The notes beneath the pieces were generated by a model. That model was not told where the DNA came from, did no database searches, and saw only the letters and a list, made by a program, of their open reading frames with translations. Shown here piece after piece: positions 11,218-23,939 of a stretch of DNA of 64,000 nt; the stretch's first letter is position 1, and each line of letters opens with the position of its first letter. Source of the stretch: Argentina anserina (Eukaryota; Streptophyta; Magnoliopsida; Rosales; Rosaceae); assembly GCF_933775445.1 (NCBI RefSeq), contig NC_065875.1, positions 11,297,001-11,361,000 on the forward strand, read 5' to 3'. The translations under genes and the position numbers were made by a program.

Positions 11218-14200
11218 TTATTCGAACATGCTTGGGAGCGGCCTCACTGCCATGAATGCGTCAACCATCTGAGAGAAGAAAAAATGATGTAACAAATATC
11301 CTCCACTTTTCAAGATGTTATAATCAACAGCATGTTGCAACCAGATCAGCAAGCCCAGAAAAGAATGCAGGTAAATAGAGACCACATGATCCACTACTTG
11401 TACAGCAAAATGATGCAAATGAGTTGGATACCAGACATGCTATAATTCACCGCAAACTTGGTATAGGCGCCAATTCATAGAAATGTTACACGATGAGAAT
11501 TTACTGAAACAGCTACCTGTTCAAATTACTTATCTTTCAACATAACAGCTTATAAGTACTTAGTTAATTACTTTTTCCCATTTCCAAGACATAACTATAA
11601 CTGGGGAATTGGTAAATCATTTGAATTTCATTAACATTCTGGAAACTGTTGATAGGATGATAGTTAATTACCTCATCAGTGACTGCAGCTCTTGCCCTAC
11701 AATGTCTCTCCACAATTTCTGTCAAAACTTGAATGAGCCTCTGCTTCACTTCACCCGTCAACATTCGGCCTGCACCATACTCCTAAAAGTGCCCAAAGCA
11801 AAGGCAAAGGTTAGTAAAACAAACAAGCTTATTGTTGAAAGTGGATAGAGTTCATGATGGACAGCTATCTCACCTTTGCTATATGAGCAAGCTCGGTGTC
11901 ATCATCCAGAAAAAATTTCAGGTATTTATAAGGTATGTCTACCTGATTAATGTCCATACAACAAAAAAATTCTCAATAAGTCTGCATTAACAACTAATAC
12001 ATGATGCGGACTAAATAAATAACAAATAAGCAATCTCATAGTGATTGCAAGGACAAAATCTATTCAAGGTGTGCAAGGCAATTACAATACCTCGAGATCT
12101 GCTCCCAACTCTCTGTGCTTCTCTATTGTATCCCGTCCTCCAGAGAAAGCAAACTTGTTTATCTGCAAACATCCACACAGATTTCTTAGCACATATATCA
12201 TATGAAAAACATTTAGAAAAAGTATATCTGCATGTACATCAATTATCTAATTTTGAATAGCTTTTGATCATTTGGAATGTAATCTCAAGTTTGGCACCAT
12301 GAACGTCGGGGAATCCAATATACGCTCTATATCTACCCATAAGCAACGAAACAGAATGACAGACAGGGATCTAGGCTTTGGCAATGGCAAATCTTAGAAA
12401 ACAATATGGTGATTTTGGCTTGGAAAATGAAGGACACAAATCCCAGGACGTAGAACCATGTTCAGTATATTACTCACTTATTTTGACATTCATCAATGCA
12501 TAATATTATGCAGTAGTTTTAATAAGTGGAAGCTCTGCTCTTATATTGGACATATAAGAGCATTGGTATTGACAAGTGCAAACAATAAAATCAGCCAGCT
12601 GCAGCAATCAGCACAATGTTGCAACAAAGTGAAAACAAAAATATTTGGGAAAACCTTTCTCAAACTAACAATAATGAACAATTTACAGAAAAGCAAATAG
12701 AGGCATTTGGACACGCATCTTTTGTCCATACAATGACGTAAGTTAAATAATTGTATAGAGAAACATAAGACAAAACCTTTCTCAAACTAACAATAATGAA
12801 CAATTTACAGAAAAGCAATTAGAGGCATTTGGACAAGCATCTTTTGTCCATACAATAACGTAAGTTAAATAACATAAGACAACATCATATGCAAACCTTG
12901 CTCTTGATATCCTTTGCGGAATCAGTGACGTAAATGGCTGAATTTGGGTCGCTTGCTGACATCTTTCCTGTTTCTCCCTGGTAAGCATTCGCATTCCATA
13001 AATATAATCAGCAATAACTTCAATAGGTATTAACATACATAAGATAAACGAGCAATACACTTAAACAGAGAGACCCTATACAGCTTTTTGCAGTGAAACA
13101 TTTAGGAAGGAAACAAACGGATTTATGCTGAGAGAGCTCAATATTGTAGAAGCCAATCTGTCCTTTGATTTATATCCTACCAACTATCCTACCATGATTA
13201 GATATACTCTTTTTTGTCTGCTGTAACATTACTACAAAATTTTATCATCATGATGCATGCCACATCCACTTGAAAACTACGCAATAATGAACTTTTCTTT
13301 AATAATATTGGTCCTATTACTTTGTATTCAACAACGTACATTGATGTTCATTGTGTGTGTGCAATACACAAATTATCTCCACCATCCACATTAGAATATT
13401 GTTTTCCCCTCGCCATACTAACTGATCAAACTTCAGTTGACAGAATTGGAACACAAACAGTTCCAGTGGATTATAGTACAGAGAACTACTCATATTAATC
13501 ATCAAATAAATCTAACTGCCCAATGAAACGTAATTTCTGAGACTCGCAACATTACCTGGAGGGCAGGGAAGAATAAAGATTCAATAAGAGCAGGCTTGTT
13601 ATATCCAAGCCGTGGAGCAACATCCCGGGTCATCCTGAAATAAGGATCCTGGACAGATACACAAACAGATGAGGCAAGTTATTAGTATAGATAAAAATAA
13701 AAATAAAATTTAAATGCAGAACCTCAAAAATTATTTAAACTTTTGTTTGGGCTTGTTTAAGTCCCCCTTGTAACCAAGAAAATGAAAATTATCTGGACTT
13801 ATACTCACAGCCATCATATTAATTCTTTGCCAAATGGAGTCACAATTTAAGGTTTGATGGTTGCCTAAATTCTAGCCAAAAAAAGGAGCGCTTCGAGGAC
13901 AAGCCATTCCAGGAAATACCATAAAGCTATGTTTCTGAAAAGTATTTAAAAAAAAATTGCAACAAGAAGCTACCATGGATTTATCATTAGCTTTTATCAT
14001 GGTTTTCTCATACATGCAAGTATAAGCTTGTGACTTCAAGATACAAGAATTATCCTTAACATGTTTACCTGGTCAATGGCACAGGGTATCAAACAGCGGA
14101 GATTATCTTTGCCAGAAAACAGGTGAGGAAATGAACTTGGAAATGATGGCACTGCCTGCATTAGCACATGACAAAAAATATTGAATCTCTTTATGCCAAC

Positions 14201-16324
14201 AGAAGTTTGACGTCCATGTCACCTTACACAATGATAGTCCATAATATAATATAGAACAACAAGGTGATAGTTGCAGAGAAATATATTCATGGAAATTGAC
14301 GTGAACTAATATAAGTTTTCATACAATTAATATATACAAAAGTTGTTTACTAGTGCAAGCGTTATTGATTGGCAGCAAGGCAAAACGAAAAATATAAAGC
14401 CTAAACACTGAGATGATGATGCAGTTAAGCATGAAAACTGATGTGATTTGCTTCATTCATTTCATGGATCTATCCAGAGACGACAAGTAAAAAATTTCAA
14501 AAATCACATGATAATAGCTTCAGTCATTATTTAACAAGGCTAATTACCTGTACAGGAGGAAAACTGACTTTCCCGATATGGTCTTCACCAGTAAAACCAA
14601 AGATGCCAACAACCTGTACATTTAATGTCAACCTCACAAAATCAGTACTAAATCTCGAACAGTGAGGTACACAAAATACATATTAGTAGTAGAAAAGTAA
14701 GAAACGCAGATAATTCTTCAAGGGTCTAATGTTGTACTCACCTTATTATAAGTGACACATTTTCCAACCTTCACCATGTTTTTGTAGAATGCACTGCACA
14801 GGAATACAAAATCAGTGAGAAAACAGTGACACACATGCACACAAAAAATTCATGTGAATCAAACTCCTGTGAGGCTTGGAAGAAAATGAATTAAAAGAAG
14901 ATTTCCTAGTCATTATTGAAGCTTATAAGTAACTATGAAACCTTAATGGCTATTGATAAAGTACTTGGCAGACTGACCGAATTTAACTTTACTGAGTATT
15001 TTAATGAGCACAGCAGTAATATTGTTCTAGCCAACAAGTAAATGCTTTTGTAAAAATCCCAAAATCACAAACCCTCCACGTTTGGGCAGCCACGTAAACA
15101 AAGGCTTGTAGAACACAGTTTACAAGAACTCAGAAAGAACTCAGAAACATACGCAATAAGCACTGATTTGAAGTCTTCCAACTCAACTTTGGGATTTATT
15201 TTGTTAAGAGATTTGTTACTTACCCACCAACATAGTCGAAATCCGAGAAAATGAAAGTTTTAGTCACATCAAACCCACAAGCAATGATGTCCTTGGCATT
15301 TTCCCTCGCAAGCCTCTGGCTCTCTTCAACGCTGATATTCTTCCACATACACTTCTCATCATCGGTAAGCTGTATCACGAGCGGGACCTTAAAGGCATCC
15401 TGCAGATATCTGCAAACAATATCACAGAGCCTGTTATTATCAAACCACCTAAAACCCCCCATAAAAAATTCACTTCACAACACGCTGGCCACAGAAAATC
15501 CAAAGCATTACAAAAAAGAACAACACCAAGGATCATAAAAACGCTCTACAGATTGAAAGATCTTGTATTACTTTTATCATCCATCTTTTAACACCTACAG
15601 CCCAAATCGACAATCAAAATATCAGACAAAGCATATCATCCAATCCCCCTCCATACTATTACTTTCTGGTTGCAATGTTGAGCTCTAACAACTTCAAGCA
15701 GATATTGTCGAACTTCATTTTCATCAAAATCCCCCAATGTGATTCTAATTAAAAGTAATACTAGAACAAAATATCATCTTGATTCCATCTCTAAACACTA
15801 TGAGCATAATTCAACAATCAAAATACCAAAACAAACATCCCGATTCGAAACTCGAAAAACAATGAAGTTGAAATTCAATCAGAGCCCTACTTCGTGAACA
15901 TGAACGGAATCAAGTGCCCTAAATGCAAGGCCTCAGAGGACGGCCCTCTCCCAGTGTAGAGATAAAACTTCTCTCCTCTTTCATACGCGTCCAAAATCTC
16001 ATTCAAGTCCCTGCAAATCAAAATCACAAACACATGAGAAATTCAATTATCAAAACCCTAGAAGCTTCGAATTTCGAACCGAATCTGCAGAGAGGAACCC
16101 AACCGGTGGGCGAAGAAGACGTCGCGGCGGAGGAATACGTGGGGAGGGCGCGAGGTGAGGCGGCGGACGCGGTCGACGAGAGAGGGATCGATTCTCTGGC
16201 AGCCGAACTGGTCGATGAGCTTGTCGTAGTCGATTTTGCCGCCTTCCTTGGCCTCAACCTTCCATGGATTCACAACCTGCTGCTCTTCTTCTACTTCTTC
16301 TTCTTTGTTTTGGTTCTTCTCCAT
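11218..16324 (-). CDS. Tryptophan--tRNA ligase, cytosolic, 12 coding exons
   Basis: It charges tRNA-Trp with tryptophan in the cytosol (class I synthetase). I assembled these exons, all with GT-AG borders and matching phases: 16324-16104, 16010-15891, 15409-15224, 14793-14742, 14613-14548, 14155-14069, 13648-13556, 12977-12897, 12162-12091, 11942-11874, 11782-11672, 11268-11218. They total 1209 bp, or 402 residues plus stop, the length expected for plant cytosolic TrpRS. The class I signatures are HLGH (103-106, the HIGH box) and KMSAS (280-284). Other landmarks are [29 protein letters not shown] and [11 protein letters not shown]. An N-terminal charged stretch ([14 protein letters not shown]) precedes the core. 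There is no transit-peptide-like start, so the cytosolic form is favoured over the organellar paralogue. The gene appears intact. Confidence 0.95.
12652..12880. repeat. Tandem duplication in TrpRS intron (about 122-bp unit, two copies)
   Basis: AACCTTTCTCAAACTAAC starts at 12652 and again at 12774. The following sequence (AATAATGAACAATTTACAG, then GGCATTTGGACA and CATCTTTTGTCCATACAAT) is repeated with few changes. It lies in the intron between the KMSAS exon and the INKFAF exon and leaves the splice sites intact. Confidence 0.9.
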
Positions 16325-16410
16325 TGTTGCTCTATTGGGATTGGGAGTGTGAAGGTCTGAGACAGAGAGAGAGAGTCAGAGTGAGAGACTCTGGATTTGA
16401 CTAACTCCTC

Positions 16411-16420
16411 GATTATATAT
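16411..16420 (-). promoter_or_regulatory. Candidate TATA box of the TrpRS gene
   Basis: The minus strand has ATATATAATC about 90 bp upstream of the ATG, followed by a CT-rich leader (the plus strand shows a GAGAGAGAG run at about 16363-16374). CT-rich 5' leaders are common in plant housekeeping genes. Confidence 0.45.
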
Positions 16421-16429
16421 TTTTCCAGC

Positions 16430-17780
16430 TAAAACGACATGCGCAAACAAGATAAAACCCTGAAAACGACACTATGCAATGAAGCTCCCTTGTCTAAATA
16501 ATTAAACACATTTTGTTTTTTTTATATACGGAAAAATTGAAGCTCAGAAGCTCACTCATTTGATTAAGCCATATTCCCCTTCAACAACAAAAGTTTCACT
16601 AAGCCAATTAAGAGTATAATGCTATGGTAAGTATCCTTTCTAGCACAAAGTCATCTGGACACATAGGAGCGAGAAATGCTCCATCAAGAATTTGATAAAT
16701 GGCTTCTGAGCTTCAATTTCAGCAAGAAATGTTCCATCACGATTCAGAGATGTGAGATTGCAATGAGTTAACCACGTTAGACTCGTTGACACACTGAAAT
16801 GAATCACATTCGACTTGTTCTTTGCATCAAGGAGACCATCGTTGATGGCTGTGTACGCGCAGCAATATATGGGAACATGACAACCAAAGACGTTCGACTC
16901 CTCCGTCTCATTTCTAAAAACAAAACCAACATTACTAGAAGTTTGAGTCATCGAAGTTCAAATTAAAACCAAACTCGATCGAGGTTATGCCAAATGCACT
17001 CAACTATTTCAGCTATGTATTATATGATCCAGCTCCAAAAACCGCTATTGTGAAATAGAAAAGTGACGGCTAGCTAGAGTACTCGATCATTACTTGTGGC
17101 GTTAGCACTGATGCAAGAACCATCTTCTTCAACTCCAACCAACAAACCACCAACAACAAGGAACAACCAAACAGAGTACACAACAACTAGGAAAAGACAG
17201 AAGGAAACTACGCCGATTACTACAAACTACTGGATACACAAGTAACACAACCAGCCACTCATGGAGGCCTATGCCCATCAGATTCCGAGATTTCACGGAG
17301 GGAGTTCGGAGGACGATTGTGAAAACTAAAGATGTATTAATCAAGCTATGCAAACACATTTAACCAATTAGAACTTATTAAACAAGAATCAGAAACATAC
17401 ATGCAGCATTGATATAGATAGCCATTAGTTGAACCTTGATCTTCTGCTCTCTAATACGATCACAAACCTCAATGGGATAGGTAGTTGTATTGTTGTTGTA
17501 ACGAAAGGCCAGGACCAAAACTCATGTATATATAGTGATTCAATTAGTGTCTTGCCCATCAAATAGTCATAATTGAATAGTTTCCTTATTGAACATAAGT
17601 ATTATATTAGAAATCTAATTAGATTCTTAGTGAATATCTAGTTTATATGAGTACAAGATATTGCTTAATATACATTTCTCATTCAACTCCAATTGTTTAG
17701 ATATTATTTGATCAATTATTTAATCCTCAAGTCATGTAATTTGTGTATAAGTCCATTTAATTCTTTCGGATTGGTCCAAT
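16430..17780. other. Intergenic, nothing recognised
   Basis: Contains several short ORFs, for example 103 codons at 16951-16640 (minus) and 76 codons at 17359-17129 (minus). None has recognisable domains or gene-like context. Confidence 0.4.
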
Positions 17781-17796
17781 CCAAGAAACACATTCA

Positions 17797-17970
17797 CTAC
17801 TTCACCATTGCAAGCTTCGCCACAGCATCAGTGACCCGGTTAGCTTCTCTAGGGATCCACTTCCAAAGAACAACATCAAAGAACGGTAAAAGAGAGCCAA
17901 TTCTCTTCAAAGTGGGAACAATCTTCCAATTGGCAGTGAAGGAAGACGACATGATTGGTTTGAATATCAA
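17797..17970 (-). pseudogene. RNase H C-terminal fragment, copy 1
   Basis: The minus strand encodes NWKIVPTLKRIGSLLPFFD followed by VVLWKWIPREANRVTDAVAK and LAMVK, ending at TAG (17797-17799). The motif WIPREANRxxDAxAKLA is typical of the C-terminus of the plant RNase H domain (RVT_3 type) found in non-LTR retrotransposons and derived host proteins. Only this terminal piece is present. Confidence 0.7.
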
Positions 17971-18215
17971 TCTATATGATTGTAGATAAATTCCACAAAT
18001 TAATTAATATATAGTGTCTGCCCAAAAAAAAACTATTATAGTGTTTGCACTAGCACGCACCAAATTGAAATGCTATGACGAACTTGCAATCCGCCCCGGT
18101 TTTTAAAAGGTGTTTTTTTTGTTCTCCGGATCGAGGTGTGAGCAAAATGAAAACAGAAAATAGAATATGTCACCTTTATTTAAATAAATGAACTTCTTAT
18201 TTCCAAGGAACACAT

Positions 18216-18395
18216 TCACTGCTTCACCATTGCAAGCTTCACCACGGCATCAGTGACCCGGTTAGCTTCTCTAGGGATCCACTTCCAAAGAACAACATCA
18301 AAGAACAGTAAAAGAGAGCCAATTCTCTTCAAAGTGGGAACAATCTTCCAATTGGCGGTGAAGGAAGACAACATGATTGGTTTGAATATCAATCT
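18216..18395 (-). pseudogene. RNase H C-terminal fragment, copy 2
   Basis: This is the second copy of the duplicated segment, with the same reading and small changes (DAVVKLAMVKQ then TGA at 18216-18218). The stop differs from copy 1 (TAG there, CAG-TGA here), so the copies have diverged since duplication. Confidence 0.7.
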
Positions 18396-18618
18396 ATATG
18401 ATTGTAGATAAATTCCACAAATTAATTAATATAGTGTCTGCCCAAAAAAATAATATAGTGTTTGCACTAGCACGCACCAAATTGAAATACTATGATGAAC
18501 TTGCAATTCGCCCCGGTTTTTAAAAGGTGTTTTTTTGTTCTCCAGATCAAGGTGTGAGCAAAAAGAAAACAGAAAATAGAATATGTCACATTTTTAAATA
18601 AATGAACTTCTTATTTCA

Positions 18619-19479
18619 TTATAGGGATACATAGGTAAAAAAACCCAAATGTTCTAAGGGTGCTTACACACCTACATCACCAACTAACTCTAATTCTTCC
18701 AACCACTAATCTTCACGGTTCAGTATGGAGCTATTCCGCTTATACAAAACAATCAAACAATCAATATATGATAAATGTATGTATGCACGTTCTACTCCAA
18801 TTAATTCACATAGAATAATACAATAAGTCTACATGTCCCATATCCTGTATTTTAACCAAGAAGATTACTCTGGGCACTCAACCATGTGAATTAATTAACT
18901 TTCACCAAATATCAATCTCCTTTATCATGTCATTTTAACTAACCCTCTTTTGCTAGTCATTTTATCCATTCCCCTTTATCATGTCACAAATTACCTTTTC
19001 ACACCATATACTAATTGTGCAATAACCATGGGCATACATGGATGCATGGTACATGCTGAGGTTATGGACTCAACTACGCAAAAGATCAATATCATATTAC
19101 CTTCACCACATTTATCCTTCACATTCTTTGCATATAATGATGCATCAACTGATAACATATACAACAATGCAATATAAATAATGATTCAACCATTCACATA
19201 TCAAGCATATCGACAAACATATATGCATACAAATTTAAATAAGTAGAGGTTCCCCATATCCCCTACCTAAACTCCAAGTTATCGCCAATGTACAAATCCC
19301 TATATAAGAAATAAATCTATATACAATTTATATTTCCTATGCAAGTTTGAGTAAAGAAGATAATGCACTTAGAGAGAACAATCATAAACCAAATTTATTT
19401 CAAACCGTAAAGTAAGACTCAGCTATAATAACCAAAACAGTTTCACCTAACACAAAAACACATTTATGTACACTGTAGC
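18619..19479. other. Intergenic, nothing recognised
   Basis: AT-rich spacer up to the target site of the next retrotransposon. No gene or structured repeat was recognised. Confidence 0.5.
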
Positions 19480-19484
19480 AGTCA

Positions 19485-19788
19485 TGATGCAGGCCCTAAT
19501 AGGATCTGAATTGGGGTTGGGTATAAAATAGCTAAAAGGAAAAGAAACTAAAATCCTTAAGCTAAAAGATTTGAATAAACTGATTCTATTGAACTTCAAA
19601 TACTGAGAAACCAACATAAGCTACAACTTCTTAAATAACTTATACTCAACTACTCACAATAAATGCTCATAAACTAATAAACCTTCTAGTTAAATACACA
19701 CAAAACACAAGAAAGAATTACTAACACAAGTCAAGAAAACACATTTAATCTAACTTTTAGACTTTCCAAAGAAATACTGACTGCTTCA
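19485..19788 (-). repeat. 3' LTR (304 bp)
   Basis: The minus-strand ends are TGAAGCAGTCAGTATTTC and CCTGCATCA, preceded by the purine-rich GGGGAGAA, which serves as polypurine tract. It matches the 5' LTR apart from the ~50-bp length difference and scattered substitutions. Confidence 0.9.
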
Positions 19789-21260
19789 TTCTCCCCAGGT
19801 TGCAGAAAACTCGTCCTCGAGTGTGTACGGACTGAGATGTTTGACAATGAAAGCATCTGAAGTTTTTAATTGACTCGGAAGTTGTAGTTGACAGGCTTTT
19901 TCGTTTATCTTCTTAAGAAATTTGCAGGGGCCGATTTTTCGATCTTTGAGCTTATTGTAAGCTCCAGTCAAATACTGAGAAACCAACATAAGCTACAACT
20001 TCTTAAATAACTTATACTCAACTACTCACAATAAATGCTCATAAACTAATAAACCTTCTAGTTAAATACACACAAAACACAAGAAAGAATTACTAACACA
20101 AGTCAAGAAAACACATTTAATGTAGCTAGACTCTAGGATACTTTTTTAGAAGTCAAGAAAACACATTTAATCCAACTTTTAGACTTTCCAAAGAAATACT
20201 GACTGCTTCATTCTCCCCAGGTTGCAGAAAACTCGTCCTCGAGTGTGTACGGACTGAGATGTTTGACAATGAAAGCATCTGAAGTTTTTAATTGACTCGG
20301 AAGTTGTAGTTGACAGGCTTTTTCGTTTATCTTCTTGAGAACTTTGCAGGGGCCGATTTTTCGATCTTTGAGCTTTATACTTCAGATTGCTCTTTTATAT
20401 TCTCTTCTGCACCTCTTCATGGATGGACTTGATATAGTTTGCCATTTCTTCTGCCCTCTTACTGACTTTGTTTGGATTTGGAAGTGAACTCAAGTCTAGA
20501 ACATTGTTTGGATTCTGGCCATACACTGCTTGAAAAGGCTTCACTTCGTGGTCCGGTTTTGCGACCTATTGAATGAAAATTCAACATGTGATAACACCAA
20601 GTCCCATTCCTTAGGCTTATCACCAACTAGACATCTGAGCATATTTCCCAAACTCCGATTGATAACTTCAGTTTGACCATCAGTTTGTGGATGGTAAGCA
20701 CTGTTGAAACACAACTTAGTTCCAATAATCCTCTACAAGGTCCTCCAAAAATGACTAATCAGTTTGTGGATGGTAAGCACTGTTGAAACACAACTTAGTT
20801 CCAATAATCCTCTACAAGGTCCTCTACAAGTTCCAATAATCCTCTACAAGGGGCCGATTTTTCGATCTTTGAGTTTTATACTTCAGATTGCTCTTTTATA
20901 TTCTCTTCTGCACCTCTTCATGGATGGACTTGATATAGTTTGCCATTTCTTCTGCCCTCTTACTGACTTTGTTTGGATTTGGAAGTGAACTCAAGTCTAG
21001 AACATTGTTTGGATTCTGGCCATACACTGCTTGAAAAGGCTTCACTTCGTGGTCCGGTTTTGCGACCTATTGAATGAAAATTCAACATGTGATAACACCA
21101 AGTCCCATTCCTTAGGCTTATCACCAACTAGACATCTGAGCATATTTCCCAAACTCCGATTGATAACTTCAGTTTGACCATCAGTTTGTGGATGGTAAGC
21201 ACTGTTGAAACACAACTTAGTTCCAATAATCCTCTACAAGGTCCTCCAAAAATGACTAAT
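19789..21260 (-). repeat. Duplicated integrase-end and LTR segments
   Basis: Block A, starting GGCCGATTTTTCGATCTTTG and running to CCTCCAAAAATGACTAAT, occurs at about 20350-20759 and again at about 20849-21260. Block B, GCTTCATTCTCCCCAGGTTG onwards (end of pol, frame ending SPYTLEDEFSATWGE), occurs at 19782-19964 and 20204-20373. Between the two B copies lies a partial LTR (about 19975-20203). The unit LTR plus end-of-pol is thus present twice, and part of integrase three times if the 20760-20848 partial copy is counted. Repeated unequal or template-switch events are likely. Confidence 0.85.
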
Positions 21261-23800
21261 AAACTTCGGATCACGATCTGAAGTGATGGTGCTGGGTAGG
21301 CCATGCAGATGAACCACTTCTTTAAAGAATAAATTGGCCACATTGGTTGCATCCATTGTTTTACGACATGGAACAAAATGAGCCATCTTTGAGAATTTGT
21401 CCACCACCACCAAAATAGAATCCATCCTCCTTTAAGTTATAGGCAAACCAAGGACAAAATCCATGCTCACATCGGTCCATGTTGACTTGGGAATAGGTAG
21501 AGGAGTATATAACCCAACATTTGTTAAACCACCCTTACTTCTTTGGCACACATGACATCGCTCTACGAACCTTGTGACATCCCGCTTCAACTTTGGCCAC
21601 CAATAAGTCGAAGTGATCAGAGATTGAATCTTGTCACGTCCAAAATGACCTTCTTGATGAAGTTCCTTGAGAATATTTTCTCTCAAAGAACCTTATGGAA
21701 TGCATAACTTGTCACCCTTGAAAAGATAGCCATCATAAACATTGAAACTAGTTTGTTGACCAGCCAATGTTTGCTCCATAATGGGTGCCAAATATGGATC
21801 TTCTTTGTATTGGTCTTTGAAAGCTTCAAACCCCTTCATCTCAATACGAACAGTAGACAAAAGAGAAGCTTTACGACTCAGTGCATCAACCACCTTGTTA
21901 TGAACTCCAGCCTTATGCTTTATTGTATAATTGAATTGCTCCAAGATGTTTACCCAGCTTGCGTGCTTCCTAGTCAATTTAGACTGCCCTTTGATGTACT
22001 TCAAGGCTTCATGATCAGAGTAGAGAATGAACTCTCTATGAGCCAGGTATGCAATCCAATGTCGTATGGCGCTAACTGTTGCATATAGTTCAATGTCATA
22101 GGTACTCCATCGAAACCTTGTATCGGTGAGTTTGTCATTGAAAAATGCAACTGGTCTCCCTTCTTGACTCAGCACTACTCCAATCCCCACCCTTGATGCA
22201 TCACAATCAACTTGAAACACCTTTTTTAAAATTAGGTAGAGCATAGATTGGTGCTTCACATATCTTTCTCTTTAACAGCTCAAAACTTTCAGTAGCTTCC
22301 GACGTCCAACTAAACTTCTGATTTGTCTTCAAACAATCGATAATTGGGGCAACTAAGTTGCTGAAATTAGGAATGAATCGTCTATAAAATGAAGCAAGCC
22401 CATGGAAGCTCCTAACTTCATGTATATTATGAGGTGTAAGCCAATCAAGTATAGCTTTCACCTTTGAAAGATCCATAGAAATTCCTTCCGAAGACACCAC
22501 ATAACCAAGAAAAGTGACTTGTCCAGCCATGAACCTGCACTTTTTCAGGTTAGCATATAGTTGCTCCTTCCGTAGTGTTCCAAGAACCTCTCTTACATGG
22601 TGTTCATGAGCAATGCGGGATGGGCTATAGACAAGTACATCATCAAAGTAAACCACCACACTTTTCCAATAAAACGTTTCAATACCTCGTTCATAACCCG
22701 CATAAATGTGCTAGGCGCATTGCATAAACCGAATGACATTACCATCCACGCATACAGCCTTTCCTGAGTTTTGAAAGTCGTCTTCCACTCATCGCCTAGA
22801 TGAATTCGGATCTAATGGTAGCCGCTTCGTAGGTCAATCTTGGAGTACATTTTGGCACCTCCCAACTAATCTAGCATATCATCAAGGGAAGGAATGGGAT
22901 AGCGGTACCGAACAGTGATCTGATTGATTGCTCGACTAGCCATGAACATTCGCCATGTTCCATCCTTCTTTGGAGTTAATAAGGCTGGAACTGCACAAGG
23001 GTTTAAACTTTCTCTTATCAAGCCCTTCTTCATTGCTTCAGTCACCTGCCTTTGCAACTCCTCGTGCTCTTTTGGACTCATTCTATATGCTATTTTATTT
23101 GGAAGGCTAGAACTAGGCACACGATCAATCTGATGTTGGATACTCTTTAGCTACGACAGCTCTAAAGGAAGATCTTTTGGCAACACATCTGCAAATTCTT
23201 CAAGTAAAGGCTTTATTTCTCCTGTAATAGCTGAAATGGGATTGCCTCATTTGCTACCAAAGCAAAGCATATTCCAGCTTCTTCATCTTCTTGCAAGAAG
23301 TTGGTGATTGAGAGGAAATTGCCTCCCTTCGTTGCTGCCCTTTGCTTTTGAACATTGTCATCCTTCATTGGTACAAGTACTATTTTCACCTTATTCTTCC
23401 AAAAAGTAAATGTATTATTTCTACCATCATGAATAACACTTCTATCATATTGTCATGGTCTTCCCAGAAGAACATGACAAACATCCATTGTAGCCACATC
23501 ACACCACACTTCATCCAGATATTTATTCTAATGGAGAATGATACAAGGCAGCGAGTATCAACGATTACCTCATTCCCCTTCTTGAACCAAGAGAGCTTGT
23601 AAGGTTTTGGATGCTTCTCTTACTTCAATTTCAGCTTCTGCACTGCTTCTGTTGACACTACATTTTCGCAGCTACCTCTATCAATAATCAAGTTACAGAC
23701 CTTGCCTCTAATGGTGCATGTGGTATGAAATATATTCTGACGCATCATTTTCTTCTATCTCCTCCTTAGGCATTATCAAGCTTTTATGGATAACTAAGGC
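21234..23800 (-). pseudogene. Ty3 pol: protease, RT, RNase H, integrase
   Basis: In minus-strand order, protease residue IDRGSCENVVS lies near 23700-23650 (the usual IDGGSCEN motif, altered). RT lies at 23120-22207, with [31 protein letters not shown] (the YxDD box, FDD) and FLGYVVSSEGI. RNase H lies at 22259-21693, with VDCDASRVGIGVVL, YSDHEALKYI and HNKVVDALSRK. Integrase has a zinc-finger part with HQEGHFGRDKI and CHVCQRSKG (21686-21432) and a core with [20 protein letters not shown] and [14 protein letters not shown] (21425-21234). Frame changes between and within domains make it non-functional. Integrase is interrupted after the second catalytic Asp by rearranged DNA. Confidence 0.93.
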
Positions 23801-23939
23801 CTCACTGATGTCTCCATAGACCAATTCCTCATTGCATTTCATCATCGACTCCTTCATCATAGATGAGATCTGCCATTTCATCATTAAATTCCTCTCTTTC
23901 AATCATGAGCTGCTTATTCTTGTCCAAACGGCTGCAGGA

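Larger units (their letters stand above)
17781..18618. repeat. Tandem duplication, about 420-bp unit
   Basis: CCAAGAAACACATTCACT (17781) and CCAAGGAACACATTCACT (18203) begin two near-identical units. Both run through the RNase H fragment, AATTCCACAAATTAATTAAT, GCACTAGCACGCACC, CGCCCCGGTTTTTAAAAGG and GAACTTCTTATTTC. They differ mainly in homopolymer lengths and single bases. Confidence 0.9.

Noticed and set aside
16640..16951. 103-codon minus ORF with cysteines and a hydrophobic stretch
   Set aside because: No family resemblance, no splice partners, and intergenic context. Length is within chance expectation.
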